In this document: positions 16,228 to 24,681 of the stretch, piece after piece | Layout of the letters: every line of letters starts with the position of its first letter | Position numbering within the stretch: the first letter of the stretch is position 1 | The notes under the pieces: generated by a model | What the model was told of the DNA's origin: nothing | What the model saw: the letters and a program-made list of their open reading frames with translations, nothing else | Database searches by the model: none | Source of the DNA: RGIG4608 sp045651165 | GTDB lineage: Bacteria > Bacillota > Clostridia > Oscillospirales > CAG-272 | Length of the DNA stretch: 64,000 bases | NCBI GenBank assembly: GCA_045651165.1 | Contig: JAZRRX010000039.1 | Location: 124,001-188,000 of the forward strand | Direction: 5' to 3' | Translations under genes and position numbers: made by a program

Positions 16228-18564
16228 TCAAAATACCAACCCATTAAATGTAGCGGGGTTATCGAGTGGCTCCAATGTTTCCACCACCTCACCGTTTTCG
16301 GTGATTTCCAGTGTTACACGATGTCTCATTTTTTCCTTGACATACTGTTCCATATATGAACCACGTGGTGAGCGAATAACAATACCGTTATAACAAGAAA
16401 GGCAATAAACATCCTCCACATTTATGACGCTTGCGGGAATCAGGACAGTGCCATTCACATCAGAAAGTGCAAAGACACCAAGCGTTTCGGTACCGTCGGG
16501 CACGGCATAGAAATCCTCCAAAATTTTGGCATGTACAAGCTTTTTACCGTCTTTCGTAAATATAGAACCATCCACCGACTTATAATTAGGGTTGTCGGTG
16601 GACACCTCCGCCTCATAGAACAATCCGCCCCACTTGTACTGAGGTTCGATATGCGTAACAGAAGAAGGAATACATAGCTTTTCAAAAGATCCGTCAGATA
16701 GTTGGAAAGCACTGCCACCGATCGACGATATGCTCTCCGGCAAAACTCCTTGAATCTCTACCGCACCTGGTGCATAAGTCAAAAGCTCTCCTTGGCGACT
16801 GCACAGATGTCCTTCTATTGCCACGTATTTGGGATTTCTCTCCGAAACAACAAATTCTTTAAGGTCTGGTGCCGGACCGTCAAAGCCCTCGCACCAAAGA
16901 CGTGTCATAGTTGATGGAATTACAACCTTTTTGCATTGTGATAAATTAATACGATCATTGGTAGTGGTTACACCTTCCGGAAAAACAAGCTCATCACCGA
17001 ACTCGCCTAACTGCCTAACGTTTCCATGCTCATCAACTATCATAATGCTCTGCAAATCTATAAGATATTTATCGGCATTCTCATCTAGTATAGGAGTTTT
17101 CATAAAATCTTCAATCTCATACTCCTTGATAACATGAAATTTCAAACCGTGCTTATCACAGTATTGTTGAGCAGCACTTCCCTCTGCTCCTCCAATCACT
17201 ATGTCATTATCGATATACGGACACTCAAAACCGCAAATCTGCACAAAGAATGGATATGTGTCATCAGGGAATCCCTCAACGCCTGCGGCAAAATAGATAT
17301 GACGCAGGTCTCGGGCATTAATAAATGCACTTTCATTGATTGATACACAATTATTTCCCACCTTCAAGCACTGCAAATTTTTGGCATACTCAAAAGCGCA
17401 TTCCCCAACATTACACACGCGTTCGTCAACTTCGTAATAAAGCTGTGGTTTTGCAGGACAGTATTTTACGAGTGTTTTATAATTACTTGTAAAAAGCACA
17501 TCATCCTCTGCAACATACCATTTGTTGTTTTCGTCAACCGTGATACTTTCCAAATTCGGGCACCCGTAACTATAGGAGTGATTTTTACCACAAAACGCCT
17601 CGGGGGTGATTTTTTGCACATCAGCACCGATGTGTACGCTTTTCAGATTTGGATAGTCATCAAAAGCGAGATCCGAAAGCACGGTAATACTGTCGCCAAT
17701 AATGATTTTCTCGATTTTTTCTCGACGGTATCGATTAATTTTTCGATTGGCATTTTTGATAACAATATCCGTCATCGTATTCTGAACGCACGGAGCAAGA
17801 ATCATAAGCACTCCGTCAACAAATCTAATACTATAACCCTTGTCGCTCTCATCAATGAAAAATTCAGTTTCACATTCAATCTGTTCACGTAATTTTCTGC
17901 GAAGCTCCTCTTCGCTTGCAGCATAGAAGCTCTCCACCTCGTCTTCATCAACTTCAACAAAGTCTATGTTTCGTTCGTTACAGTATTCCTCAATAACAGA
18001 ACCTTTCGCACCACCGACAGTGCTAATGGGATAATAGCGTCCGCCGTCATCACCACCTACATCAAATATCTCACCTTCAAGCTCGGTGACTGTTGGTGGG
18101 ATATAGATTGTTCTCAGATTAAAATATCCGTCACTCATCAAACCACGATTTCCGATTTTAGTAATGTTTCTGCCAATATCAATGCGAAGAAGCTCTGGCG
18201 CATCTGCAAAGCAATCCGCGGCAATTTCAGTTGCGAAATCAGGAATCGTATAACGCGACTCCCCTTCCTTATTGTACTTCACGACTATCTTTCTATCCTT
18301 GGAAAACATTACTCCGTCTTCGATAACATAATTTTCACTTATATATTTCTTTCTATATTCCTCAATGGTTGATTTATTGGCAGGCGAATACTCGTCTTCA
18401 AACTTCAATGGTTCCGCTTCCCAATTACAATGAGGGCAAACAAACCAATCGTCAAAGGTCTCGTCGCCGCAAATAGGACAGCTGATAATATCTCTACCCA
18501 AATCAAGGCACATTTGATATTCGTCCTTGCCGATTATTTCAATTAATTTTTTCTTTGTTGTCAT
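16228..18564 (-). CDS. BspA-like leucine-rich-repeat protein with zinc ribbon
   Basis: A 778-residue protein. The N-terminus has a C2-C2 zinc ribbon (SCPICG and VCPHCN, about residues 28-50). It is followed by many LRR_5/BspA-type repeats with the pattern (I/V)xIPxxVTxIxxxAFxxxxxL, interrupted by segments such as GGAEGSAAQQYCDKHGL that recur near positions 185 and 460. There is no signal peptide or cell-wall anchor, so unlike classical BspA adhesins it appears cytoplasmic. Such LRR arrays are fast-changing protein-binding scaffolds. It is island cargo, less AT-rich than its neighbours, and its partner is unknown. Confidence 0.75.
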   Translation of the reverse strand: MTTKKKLIEIIGKDEYQMCLDLGRDIISCPICGDETFDDWFVCPHCNWEAEPLKFEDEYSPANKSTIEEYRKKYISENYVIEDGVMFSKDRKIVVKYNKEGESRYTIPDFATEIAADCFADAPELLRIDIGRNITKIGNRGLMSDGYFNLRTIYIPPTVTELEGEIFDVGGDDGGRYYPISTVGGAKGSVIEEYCNERNIDFVEVDEDEVESFYAASEEELRRKLREQIECETEFFIDESDKGYSIRFVDGVLMILAPCVQNTMTDIVIKNANRKINRYRREKIEKIIIGDSITVLSDLAFDDYPNLKSVHIGADVQKITPEAFCGKNHSYSYGCPNLESITVDENNKWYVAEDDVLFTSNYKTLVKYCPAKPQLYYEVDERVCNVGECAFEYAKNLQCLKVGNNCVSINESAFINARDLRHIYFAAGVEGFPDDTYPFFVQICGFECPYIDNDIVIGGAEGSAAQQYCDKHGLKFHVIKEYEIEDFMKTPILDENADKYLIDLQSIMIVDEHGNVRQLGEFGDELVFPEGVTTTNDRINLSQCKKVVIPSTMTRLWCEGFDGPAPDLKEFVVSERNPKYVAIEGHLCSRQGELLTYAPGAVEIQGVLPESISSIGGSAFQLSDGSFEKLCIPSSVTHIEPQYKWGGLFYEAEVSTDNPNYKSVDGSIFTKDGKKLVHAKILEDFYAVPDGTETLGVFALSDVNGTVLIPASVINVEDVYCLSCYNGIVIRSPRGSYMEQYVKEKMRHRVTLEITENGEVVETLEPLDNPATFNGLVF

Positions 18565-18703
18565 TTTTTATTCCTTTCTGCCATTATGGCATTAAAATTT
18601 GTATTATATTATTGAGTTTTCTTTTTTTGTGGGGCCATGGTACTATACTATAGCCCGTCACAATACATATTTTTGATTTTTGTTTTATCCTTTTATTAAT
18701 TTA

Positions 18704-19045
18704 TCAACTGCATTTAAGTGTCATTATAGTGTTTTCTGGGAAATTATTCTCAATCACAAATTCTGCCAATGTATCGAAATATTCAAAAATCTCTTCGGGC
18801 ACATCGGTTTCCATAATAATCTCAAAGTTATAGTAATTGTCTCCAACCTCCCATACACTAACAAGAAACTTATCGGGACCTTTTACGAGGTCGTTTTCAA
18901 AGTAGTATCTTATCATTCCACCCGTATCATCAAGACAAGTAGGATATATCCCGTCTAGCGGAACGATTCGATACATCGCTCCTTCGCATTTAGTCTCCAC
19001 CTTAATATTAGTCCACACAAAATGTTTTGTCTTACTTATTTTCAT
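18704..19045 (-). CDS. uncharacterised small protein
   Basis: A 113-residue acidic protein with no recognised domain, signal or membrane segment. An AAGGAGAATTAATAAAATG start supports real translation. It sits between the LRR gene and two DUF669-like genes, all on the minus strand, and is probably part of the element's accessory set. Confidence 0.55.
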   Translation of the reverse strand: MKISKTKHFVWTNIKVETKCEGAMYRIVPLDGIYPTCLDDTGGMIRYYFENDLVKGPDKFLVSVWEVGDNYYNFEIIMETDVPEEIFEYFDTLAEFVIENNFPENTIMTLKCS

Positions 19046-19134
19046 TTTATTAATTCTCCTTATTATAAATTAAATAGCGATTTATGATACTAAGCATTTG
19101 TTTTGAAATCATGATAGTATTTTACTTTCATATA

Positions 19135-19647
19135 TTAGAAGCTCAATCCACCAAATTTTCTAGGGGCACAAGGGCTTGCTATAGGGGGCTGAACTACTTC
19201 TTTTTCACATTTTTTTGCCTCATCAGTAGAGTTATCATCCGGCCATTCTGGAAGATCTTTCTGCTGATTGCGACTTAAGCAAAACTCAACCTTTGCAATC
19301 GTACGACCTTTGTATTCAGCGTGTACCACGCGAACCGCACCACGTTTATGCCACCAATCAACAAGCGCATCTTGTTCATCTTCTCTGATATCAAACGAAT
19401 TGAAAAACTCACCAATAAGCTGGTTCGTGCGAGCCGGATTCTCGGGGTTATACCAAATATAATGTCTAAGTTTGTGAGTGAATCCATTTACATAAAGCTC
19501 AATTTCGAGCCCTTTTCTACCATTGCTAGCCATTGTCTCACTTACGAGATCAATTTGAGCTCTATAATCTCCCTCAGGAAGAAGGTTTGATTTGCCAGTC
19601 TGGCTTTCGTTATACTGATTTGAGTTGTAATTCCATGTAAATCCCAT
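19135..19647 (-). CDS. DUF669-like phage protein
   Basis: A 170-residue protein with the layout of DUF669 phage proteins: an LLPEGDYRAQIDLVSET strand pair, a RKGLEIELYV segment, a NPARTNQLIGEFFNSFDI central region and AEYKGRTIAKVEFCL near the end. In phages DUF669 genes lie in replication/recombination modules; the biochemical role is unproven. The AAAGGAG site is 8 nt upstream. A shorter diverged paralogue follows at 19765-20178 with the same order of motifs, so the pair arose by duplication. Confidence 0.6.
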   Translation of the reverse strand: MGFTWNYNSNQYNESQTGKSNLLPEGDYRAQIDLVSETMASNGRKGLEIELYVNGFTHKLRHYIWYNPENPARTNQLIGEFFNSFDIREDEQDALVDWWHKRGAVRVVHAEYKGRTIAKVEFCLSRNQQKDLPEWPDDNSTDEAKKCEKEVVQPPIASPCAPRKFGGLSF

Positions 19648-19764
19648 GATAATTTCTCCTTTAATATATTTTTGATTTTATTGCTTTTGATAATTGAATT
19701 AAATATAATCAGCAGATCTTTTTATTTCAAATTACTTTTTTGTTAATGTTAATTTAATAAGTAG

Positions 19765-20178
19765 TTATTTTTGTTTAATATAATTAACTTCCTTCCACTT
19801 TGGAAGTTTCTTTTGATATTCTTTATCAAGACAGAAAGCGATCTTAGCAAACATTTTACCCTGATATTGTGTATGTGTTATTCGAATCGCTCCCGTTTTG
19901 CGCTTCCACGAATCTAGGTTATCCTGCTCACTATAGTTAATATCAAACGAGTTATATAATGCTTTGAGTCGATTGTTAGTGTGCTGCTCGTTACTTTCAT
20001 CCAAACAAATGTGGTAAGTAAGTTTTCTAGCGGTGCCGCTAACATCAAGGACAATTTCAAGTAGATCATTGTTGTCACTATCGACTGTAATAGATGCTCG
20101 GTTAATTCGAACTCTGTAGTCCCCCTCTCTCATTATAGGGAAATTGGTATCAGTAATTAAATTTAAATAGTGATTCAT
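19765..20178 (-). CDS. DUF669-like protein, second copy
   Basis: A 137-residue paralogue of the 19135 gene. They share MREGDYRVRINRASIT (against LLPEGDYRAQIDLVSET), an LKALYNSFDINYSEQDNLDSW segment (against IGEFFNSFDIREDEQDALVDW) and the TQYQGKMFAKIAFCL ending. The ATG at 20178 is chosen because GAGG lies 9 nt upstream; the in-frame ATG at 20193 contains that site. It ends in a lysine-rich tail instead of the acidic tail of the first copy. Confidence 0.55.
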   Translation of the reverse strand: MNHYLNLITDTNFPIMREGDYRVRINRASITVDSDNNDLLEIVLDVSGTARKLTYHICLDESNEQHTNNRLKALYNSFDINYSEQDNLDSWKRKTGAIRITHTQYQGKMFAKIAFCLDKEYQKKLPKWKEVNYIKQK

Positions 20179-20193
20179 AGTTATAGACCTCAT

Positions 20194-20532
20194 TTCATTA
20201 GTAAAGTAATAGAGTAAATAATATAGGGGGTTATAAGATAGGTTTGGATATGATATAGTATGGGTATAGGTAGGGAGAGAGGAGAGATGGGTAATAAAGA
20301 TTGTATGAAATATAAATATTTAATAAAAAATGTAGCGTAAATAGTAATTTGGGGATAAGTGTGGTTAGTGGATTTGCTAGTTTACGGTGATTTTTTAGTA
20401 AATAATATATTTATTTTTCAAAGAGCAAAAAAATGGGCAATTTTTATATATAGGGACCTCCACTGGACCACATATATATTATACAAAATGGGAGGTTTAC
20501 TTTTATAGTCGCGTTGCGACCATTTTTATAAT
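20194..20532. other. gene-free stretch
   Basis: About 340 nt with no credible ORF, lying between a minus-strand gene's 5' end and a minus-strand gene's terminator. The left part is purine-rich (several GGG runs, 20223-20360). At 20508-20520 a short GTCGC-GTT-GCGAC hairpin is followed by CATTTTTA. I see no further structure. Confidence 0.5.
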
Positions 20533-20567
20533 AAAAAAAGCAAGCGATGAACCTCGCTTGCTTTTTT
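20533..20567. terminator. bidirectional-looking terminator
   Basis: A stem of AAAAAAGCAAGCGA with TCGCTTGCTTTTTT around a 6-nt loop. A-tract and T-tract flanks allow function on both strands; it directly follows the 20580 gene on the minus strand. Confidence 0.85.
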
Positions 20568-20579
20568 CTGCTATTCTAT

Positions 20580-21356
20580 TTAAAATAATGGTTCGCACCC
20601 ATTTCTTTCTAAAGTGTCATTTATTTCATGTATAATAAATCTTCTCGAGCTATTACATTTCAAAATAGCCTCTATAACCACCTCTTCTTTTTTATTGCGT
20701 CGAAAATCATATCCAATACTCTCTAGTAATCTTTTTGCATCTTCATAATCAAGTTCCAACGCAAAACACAATCTAAATAAAATCCTACGGGAAACTGTTC
20801 CATATTTTTCTCTTCTTATTGAATTAAAAGTATCAATAGATACTCCATAAGTTGTGGTTAAAGAATCTTTAAATTGCTTTTTTAAAGCACCCCTGGTCTT
20901 TTTTCCATCTTTATACTTGTCATAATATTTTTCAAGCAGTTCATCCAAAACATTATAAAATGATGTTTTTACTTCTATGTTTTCTATGGCAATATAGTTT
21001 GACATTGTTGTATCTTGGCCTACTAAAAAGCACTTATCACCATCAACTATTTCATCCGAGCGATAAGTATCTTTTACATATTGGTCAATCCAAGCGAATA
21101 TTTGTACTCGAGTATTAATCAAATCCATTACAAAATATTCTTGATTTGTTGCATAAGGAGTGGAGAAATTAGCCATCAAATCATCATAGTTACGAGTTCT
21201 CTTTTTTATGGCTACTTTGCTTCTATCCGCAAATCCAGCTTTTTTCAACAAGTCTTCTATTATTTCAATATCCATATCACTGCGAAAAGCCCTGAGGTTC
21301 TCCATACAGTATTTGCAAACAATATAATCTTCTTCTATTGTCCATCTTTTTGCCAT
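20580..21356 (-). CDS. uncharacterised protein with helical C-terminal DNA-binding-like domain
   Basis: A 258-residue protein. The N-terminus (RWTIEEDYIVCKYCMENL) resembles a SANT/Myb-like or related helical DNA-binding start. The C-terminal 90 residues (TYGVSIDTFNSIRR..., LCFALELDYEDAKRLLESIGYDFRR..., FIIHEINDTLERNG) match a helix-turn-helix-like tail seen in assorted clostridial proteins. The middle is unrecognised. It is divergent from the serine recombinase, with palindromic repeats between them (21402-21450), so regulation of that pair is plausible. Confidence 0.5.
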   Translation of the reverse strand: MAKRWTIEEDYIVCKYCMENLRAFRSDMDIEIIEDLLKKAGFADRSKVAIKKRTRNYDDLMANFSTPYATNQEYFVMDLINTRVQIFAWIDQYVKDTYRSDEIVDGDKCFLVGQDTTMSNYIAIENIEVKTSFYNVLDELLEKYYDKYKDGKKTRGALKKQFKDSLTTTYGVSIDTFNSIRREKYGTVSRRILFRLCFALELDYEDAKRLLESIGYDFRRNKKEEVVIEAILKCNSSRRFIIHEINDTLERNGCEPLF

Positions 21357-21401
21357 AACATGAGCCCCCTAATAAATTTGGTACAAAGATAGTATATCAT
21401 A

Positions 21402-21450
21402 CTTTTGGTACTAATTCAATATACAAATATCTTAAAATCAGTACCAAAAG
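21402..21450. promoter_or_regulatory. inverted GTACC repeats between divergent genes
   Basis: CTTTTGGTACT (21402-21412) and AGTACCAAAAG (21440-21450) are perfect reverse complements 27 nt apart. Related half-sites occur at about 21378 (TTGGTACAAAG) and 21467 (AAAGTACTAATT). Such spaced palindromes upstream of a small serine recombinase suit a res-type crossover or accessory site, or an operator for the divergent genes. Confidence 0.55.
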
Positions 21451-21573
21451 AAACATTTGTGAACAAAGTACTAATTTTTATCAAAAGGGGCTCCCTTTTA
21501 GCTCAAAACACGACATAATATAGGTATAGAAAGAAACTTTAGTTTGATTTAATACTGAAAGGAAGCTTATATT

Positions 21574-22272
21574 ATGATCTACGCTTATTGTCGTGTTTCA
21601 ACTACACATCAAAGAATTGCTAGGCAGATTACCAACATTACTGCCGTGTATCCAAACGCCACCATTATTCGTGAGTTCTACACCGGAACGAAACAGGACC
21701 GCCCTAATTGGAATAAGCTCATGCATATAATTAAAAAGGAAGACACTATCGTTTTTGATAGCGTCTCCCGTATGAGCCGTAATGCCGAAGAAGGCTTCAA
21801 AGATTACAAGATGCTATATGAATTAGGAGTACATCTCATTTTTCTCAACGAACCATTAATAAACACTTCCGTCTTCGACTCAACACGTAATAACCTATTG
21901 AGTGTCAATGTCGAAACTGGTAATGAGGCGGTAGATAATTTCTTTAAAGGAAATATTGAGTTAATCAATAATTTCCTAATGGCACTCGCTGAAGAGCAAA
22001 TCAAGACCGCATTTGACCAGGCAGAAAAGGAAGTCACAGACCTTCACTCAAGAATATCTCAAGGTATCCGAGAAGCTAAGAAAAATGGAACACAGATAGG
22101 CCTAGCCAAAGGCACTTCCCTCACAACCAAGAAATCGCTTGATTGCATCGCCATCATCAAAAAGCACTCAAAAGATTTCGGTGGTACTCTCGATGACCCT
22201 GATGTAATGAAACTCTGCGGTTGCTCCAGAAATTCTTATTATAAATATAAAAAGGAAGCAAAGTCAAATTAA
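21574..22272 (+). CDS. small serine recombinase (resolvase/invertase type)
   Basis: A 232-residue serine recombinase. The catalytic serine is in YCRVSTTHQ (S9), with the usual TGTKQDRPNWNKLM and FDSVSRMSRNAEE (R residues of the active site) segments. A long E-helix and a C-terminal helix-turn-helix (MKLCGCSRNSYYKYKKE) follow. It is full length. It could resolve or invert element DNA at the palindromic sites just upstream. It is followed 10 nt later by a DUF4314 gene in the same unit. Confidence 0.9.
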   Translation: MIYAYCRVSTTHQRIARQITNITAVYPNATIIREFYTGTKQDRPNWNKLMHIIKKEDTIVFDSVSRMSRNAEEGFKDYKMLYELGVHLIFLNEPLINTSVFDSTRNNLLSVNVETGNEAVDNFFKGNIELINNFLMALAEEQIKTAFDQAEKEVTDLHSRISQGIREAKKNGTQIGLAKGTSLTTKKSLDCIAIIKKHSKDFGGTLDDPDVMKLCGCSRNSYYKYKKEAKSN

Positions 22273-22282
22273 GGAGGACATT

Positions 22283-22477
22283 ATGGACAAGGTTAAAATT
22301 GGAGATACCATTAAAATCATCAAAATGGAAGGCGAACCTCACTACACCTACCGAGAGGGTGTAGTTACTCACATCGATGACGCAGGTCAAATACACGGAA
22401 CCTGGGGTGGTTGTGCTATCATTCCATGGGTTGATACTTATATAGTCTTAAACAATAACATCAAAAAAAGAACTTGA
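22283..22477 (+). CDS. DUF4314 small protein
   Basis: A 64-residue beta-rich protein typical of DUF4314: IKIIKMEGEPHYTYREGVVTHIDDAGQIHGTWGG in outline, ending DTYIVL. The family is widespread in clostridial conjugative and phage-like elements, with unknown function. It follows the serine recombinase with an AAGGAGG site and ends inside the ascending arm of the terminator at 22463-22501. Confidence 0.8.
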   Translation: MDKVKIGDTIKIIKMEGEPHYTYREGVVTHIDDAGQIHGTWGGCAIIPWVDTYIVLNNNIKKRT

Positions 22478-22501
22478 CCATTTGAGTCAAGTTCTTTTTT
22501 T
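22463..22501. terminator. bidirectional terminator between recombinase unit and defence operon
   Basis: A 16-bp stem AAAAAAAGAACTTGAC with its complement around a 7-nt loop, with A and T tracts on both sides. It ends the plus-strand DUF4314 unit and the 12-gene minus-strand operon that finishes at 22508. Confidence 0.9.
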
Positions 22502-22507
22502 ACCTTA

Positions 22508-22933
22508 TTAAATTAATATGCCATTACAATGATCCACCTCGTGTTGGATGATCTGCGCTGTCCAGCCGGTGTAGGTTTTGATGCGCATTTGCATTTCAAG
22601 AGTTTGATATCGCACCTTGATGGTATTATATCGCTTGCACTTGCGTGGGCCACCGAGTAGCGACAAACAGCCCTCTTCGGTATCGTACGCGCCGTCCTTC
22701 TTGATGATTTCGGGATTCAGCATCACGGTGTACGTAGGAGCTCGTCCGCTCTCGTCGAGAAAGGCGATAATGCGCTTGCGCACACCGATCATATTCGCAG
22801 CCATACCGACACAGCTTTCTCTGTGCGCTATCAGCGTGTCGAGCAAGTCGTGTGCCACCTGCAAATCTTCTTTCGTTGCAACCTCCGACTTTCCTGCAAG
22901 AAATATCGGGTCGTGCATTAATTCCTTAATCAT
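22508..22933 (-). CDS. peptide deformylase-like protein
   Basis: A 141-residue short member of the peptide deformylase family, iron/zinc enzymes that remove the N-formyl group from new proteins. Motif 2 (EEGCLS, C89) and the metal-binding HEVDH (131-135) are intact. Motif 1 reads GMAANMIG instead of the usual GLAAPQVG, so the oxyanion glutamine is methionine. The protein ends right after motif 3. It is the last gene of the defence operon and less AT-rich than its neighbours. It may be a deformylase paralogue with changed specificity or simply a passenger. Confidence 0.75.
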   Translation of the reverse strand: MIKELMHDPIFLAGKSEVATKEDLQVAHDLLDTLIAHRESCVGMAANMIGVRKRIIAFLDESGRAPTYTVMLNPEIIKKDGAYDTEEGCLSLLGGPRKCKRYNTIKVRYQTLEMQMRIKTYTGWTAQIIQHEVDHCNGILI

Positions 22934-22967
22934 CTCTCGTTACCTTACCGTTAATTTCTTGTACTCA

Positions 22968-23645
22968 TCAATTATTAGAATTAGCGATCAAATATTTTTT
23001 ATTATCGCAATAGTCTTCCATACCTTGAATAATACCCTGTAGAAATCTAATGATTATGTCTTTAATTGACTCCAAATCAGACAAAGTAAGATCTCTCGCG
23101 CACTGACTAAAGCTTTCATCCCCATGTGCCAAAGAATTTCGCTTCTTTCTTACTTCTTCAAGCTTGTTATCGTCATCAACAACAGTATATCTAATTCTAT
23201 GATCATCACAAATATGTTTGATTCGCCCTGCGTTTAAATTGCCGTTTATGTTGAGCATTCCTTTTTCAAGAATAAAAGGGGCGCTAGTCGTAATATCATC
23301 AACGATGTCTTTTACTCTATTGGTATATGTTTTTAATTCTGTTGAAGATGAATAAACTTGCTTAACCTTAGCATCTCTCCATATAGTTTGAAGCTCTTGA
23401 ACCATATTTTTATATGTACAAGAATCATTTTTTATGGATTCATAAATTTCCAACATCCCAGTCGATACAGTAGATTCAACCAAATTATATAACATCAAAA
23501 TAAAATTGGATTTCATTATTTTGAATAGTCGTGCGTTATCTATTGTATGTATTGAAGAATTTTCTTTATCTATTTCTACTAAAACAGAATAATAAAATTC
23601 TATCTCACCTTTTCTTTCTTCAAAAGTTTCCTTAACGTTAATCAT
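22968..23645 (-). CDS. HEPN-domain protein (MAE_28990/MAE_18760-like)
   Basis: A 225-residue all-helical protein. The R-x4-H signature of HEPN RNases is at RNSLAHGDESF in the C-terminal quarter, preceded by the basic KKR. The N-terminal FEERKGEIEFYYSVLVEID and LVESTVSTGMLEIYESI helices match the MAE_28990/MAE_18760 HEPN family. The start ATG overlaps the end of the DUF262 gene by 8 nt, so translation is coupled. Known HEPN proteins are RNases or RNA-binding partners in toxin-antitoxin and abortive-infection systems; here it would be the likely effector of the methyltransferase-DUF262 module. Confidence 0.75.
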   Translation of the reverse strand: MINVKETFEERKGEIEFYYSVLVEIDKENSSIHTIDNARLFKIMKSNFILMLYNLVESTVSTGMLEIYESIKNDSCTYKNMVQELQTIWRDAKVKQVYSSSTELKTYTNRVKDIVDDITTSAPFILEKGMLNINGNLNAGRIKHICDDHRIRYTVVDDDNKLEEVRKKRNSLAHGDESFSQCARDLTLSDLESIKDIIIRFLQGIIQGMEDYCDNKKYLIANSNN

Positions 23646-24681
23646 TTAACTTACCCAAAAGTATATCCCTTACATACTCAATTCTACCAATTAGTTTGTT
23701 TTGATTATTACTTGCATCCGATGTTGTCAAATGCTTAAATTCTTCAGAATTTATCCAATCCACATTATCAACTGTAAGGTCCGGTTGCTCTCGCAACGCC
23801 AAAGCGACGCCAACAGATATTGCTTCAAACCTTACACGTGGGGTTGTCGAAGCATTTTGTGTTTTGGCAAATCCAAACTCGAAATTTGCATCAACAAACG
23901 CTAGCATACGAGCAAATTCTATTTGATATTGTTCTTCATTGAATGTTTCCATATTATCAATCAAGAAGTCATTCAAAAATCCATTCACCTTATGAACGAA
24001 ATTTTGGTAGTTGTTTAAATAAGCAAAGAAACGAAGAATAAGTTCAAAACGTTCTTGTCTCAAATTCTTTCCAGTAGATACAGGACAAAGTCTAATGAAA
24101 TCAGCATTTTCTGTACAGTTCTCAATGAAGGTAGTTAATGGACCAGGATAGGATCCACGGCGCACCTCAGAATCAGTAGCCTTCATTCCCGAAGTGTTGA
24201 TTCTATTAAACAAATCCTGTCTAACATCAGAAGTTGTCTTTTCATCCAACACAATAACTCTAAATGCTTTGTTATTGAACTTTCTTTGTTGGGCTTCGGT
24301 CAAATCCTTAAACCTAAATCCGTTAAGATATGTCAGCTTTTCTAGATTAGAAAGCCTCAATTTATTACTAACGAATTCAACAAGAGTTTGCATTCGTTGT
24401 GCACCATCGACTATCTCAAGGCGCCCATCATCACACGCTGCAAAGAACATAAAAGGGATAGGCAATCCCAACAAAACAGATTCAATAAACATCGACTTAT
24501 TTTTAGGACGCCATACGAATTTTCTTTGATATCCTGGAATGAAAAAGTCTTGCTTGTTAAATTTATCAACCAAATGTTCGATAGTATAATCTTTTGTATC
24601 GTATTCAATCTGTTTTTGAAATTCTTTAATTTGAAGCTCGGCTCTTTCTATTAATTCAGATGTTATTTTAATTCTCGGCAT
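23638..24681 (-). CDS. DUF262 (GmrS/ParB-like NTPase) protein
   Basis: A 347-residue DUF262 protein. The family shares a ParB/Srx-like nucleotide-hydrolysing fold with the GmrS half of type IV modified-DNA endonucleases. Visible motifs are the IPGYQRKFVW segment, then EIVDGAQRMQTL (the DGQQR-type motif) and LFNRINTSG. The C-terminal HNH half of GmrSD (GmrD) is absent. The ATG at 24681 is chosen because GGAGG lies 9 nt upstream; it overlaps the methyltransferase by 14 nt. It is coupled to the HEPN gene downstream. Confidence 0.85.
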   Translation of the reverse strand: MPRIKITSELIERAELQIKEFQKQIEYDTKDYTIEHLVDKFNKQDFFIPGYQRKFVWRPKNKSMFIESVLLGLPIPFMFFAACDDGRLEIVDGAQRMQTLVEFVSNKLRLSNLEKLTYLNGFRFKDLTEAQQRKFNNKAFRVIVLDEKTTSDVRQDLFNRINTSGMKATDSEVRRGSYPGPLTTFIENCTENADFIRLCPVSTGKNLRQERFELILRFFAYLNNYQNFVHKVNGFLNDFLIDNMETFNEEQYQIEFARMLAFVDANFEFGFAKTQNASTTPRVRFEAISVGVALALREQPDLTVDNVDWINSEEFKHLTTSDASNNQNKLIGRIEYVRDILLGKLND

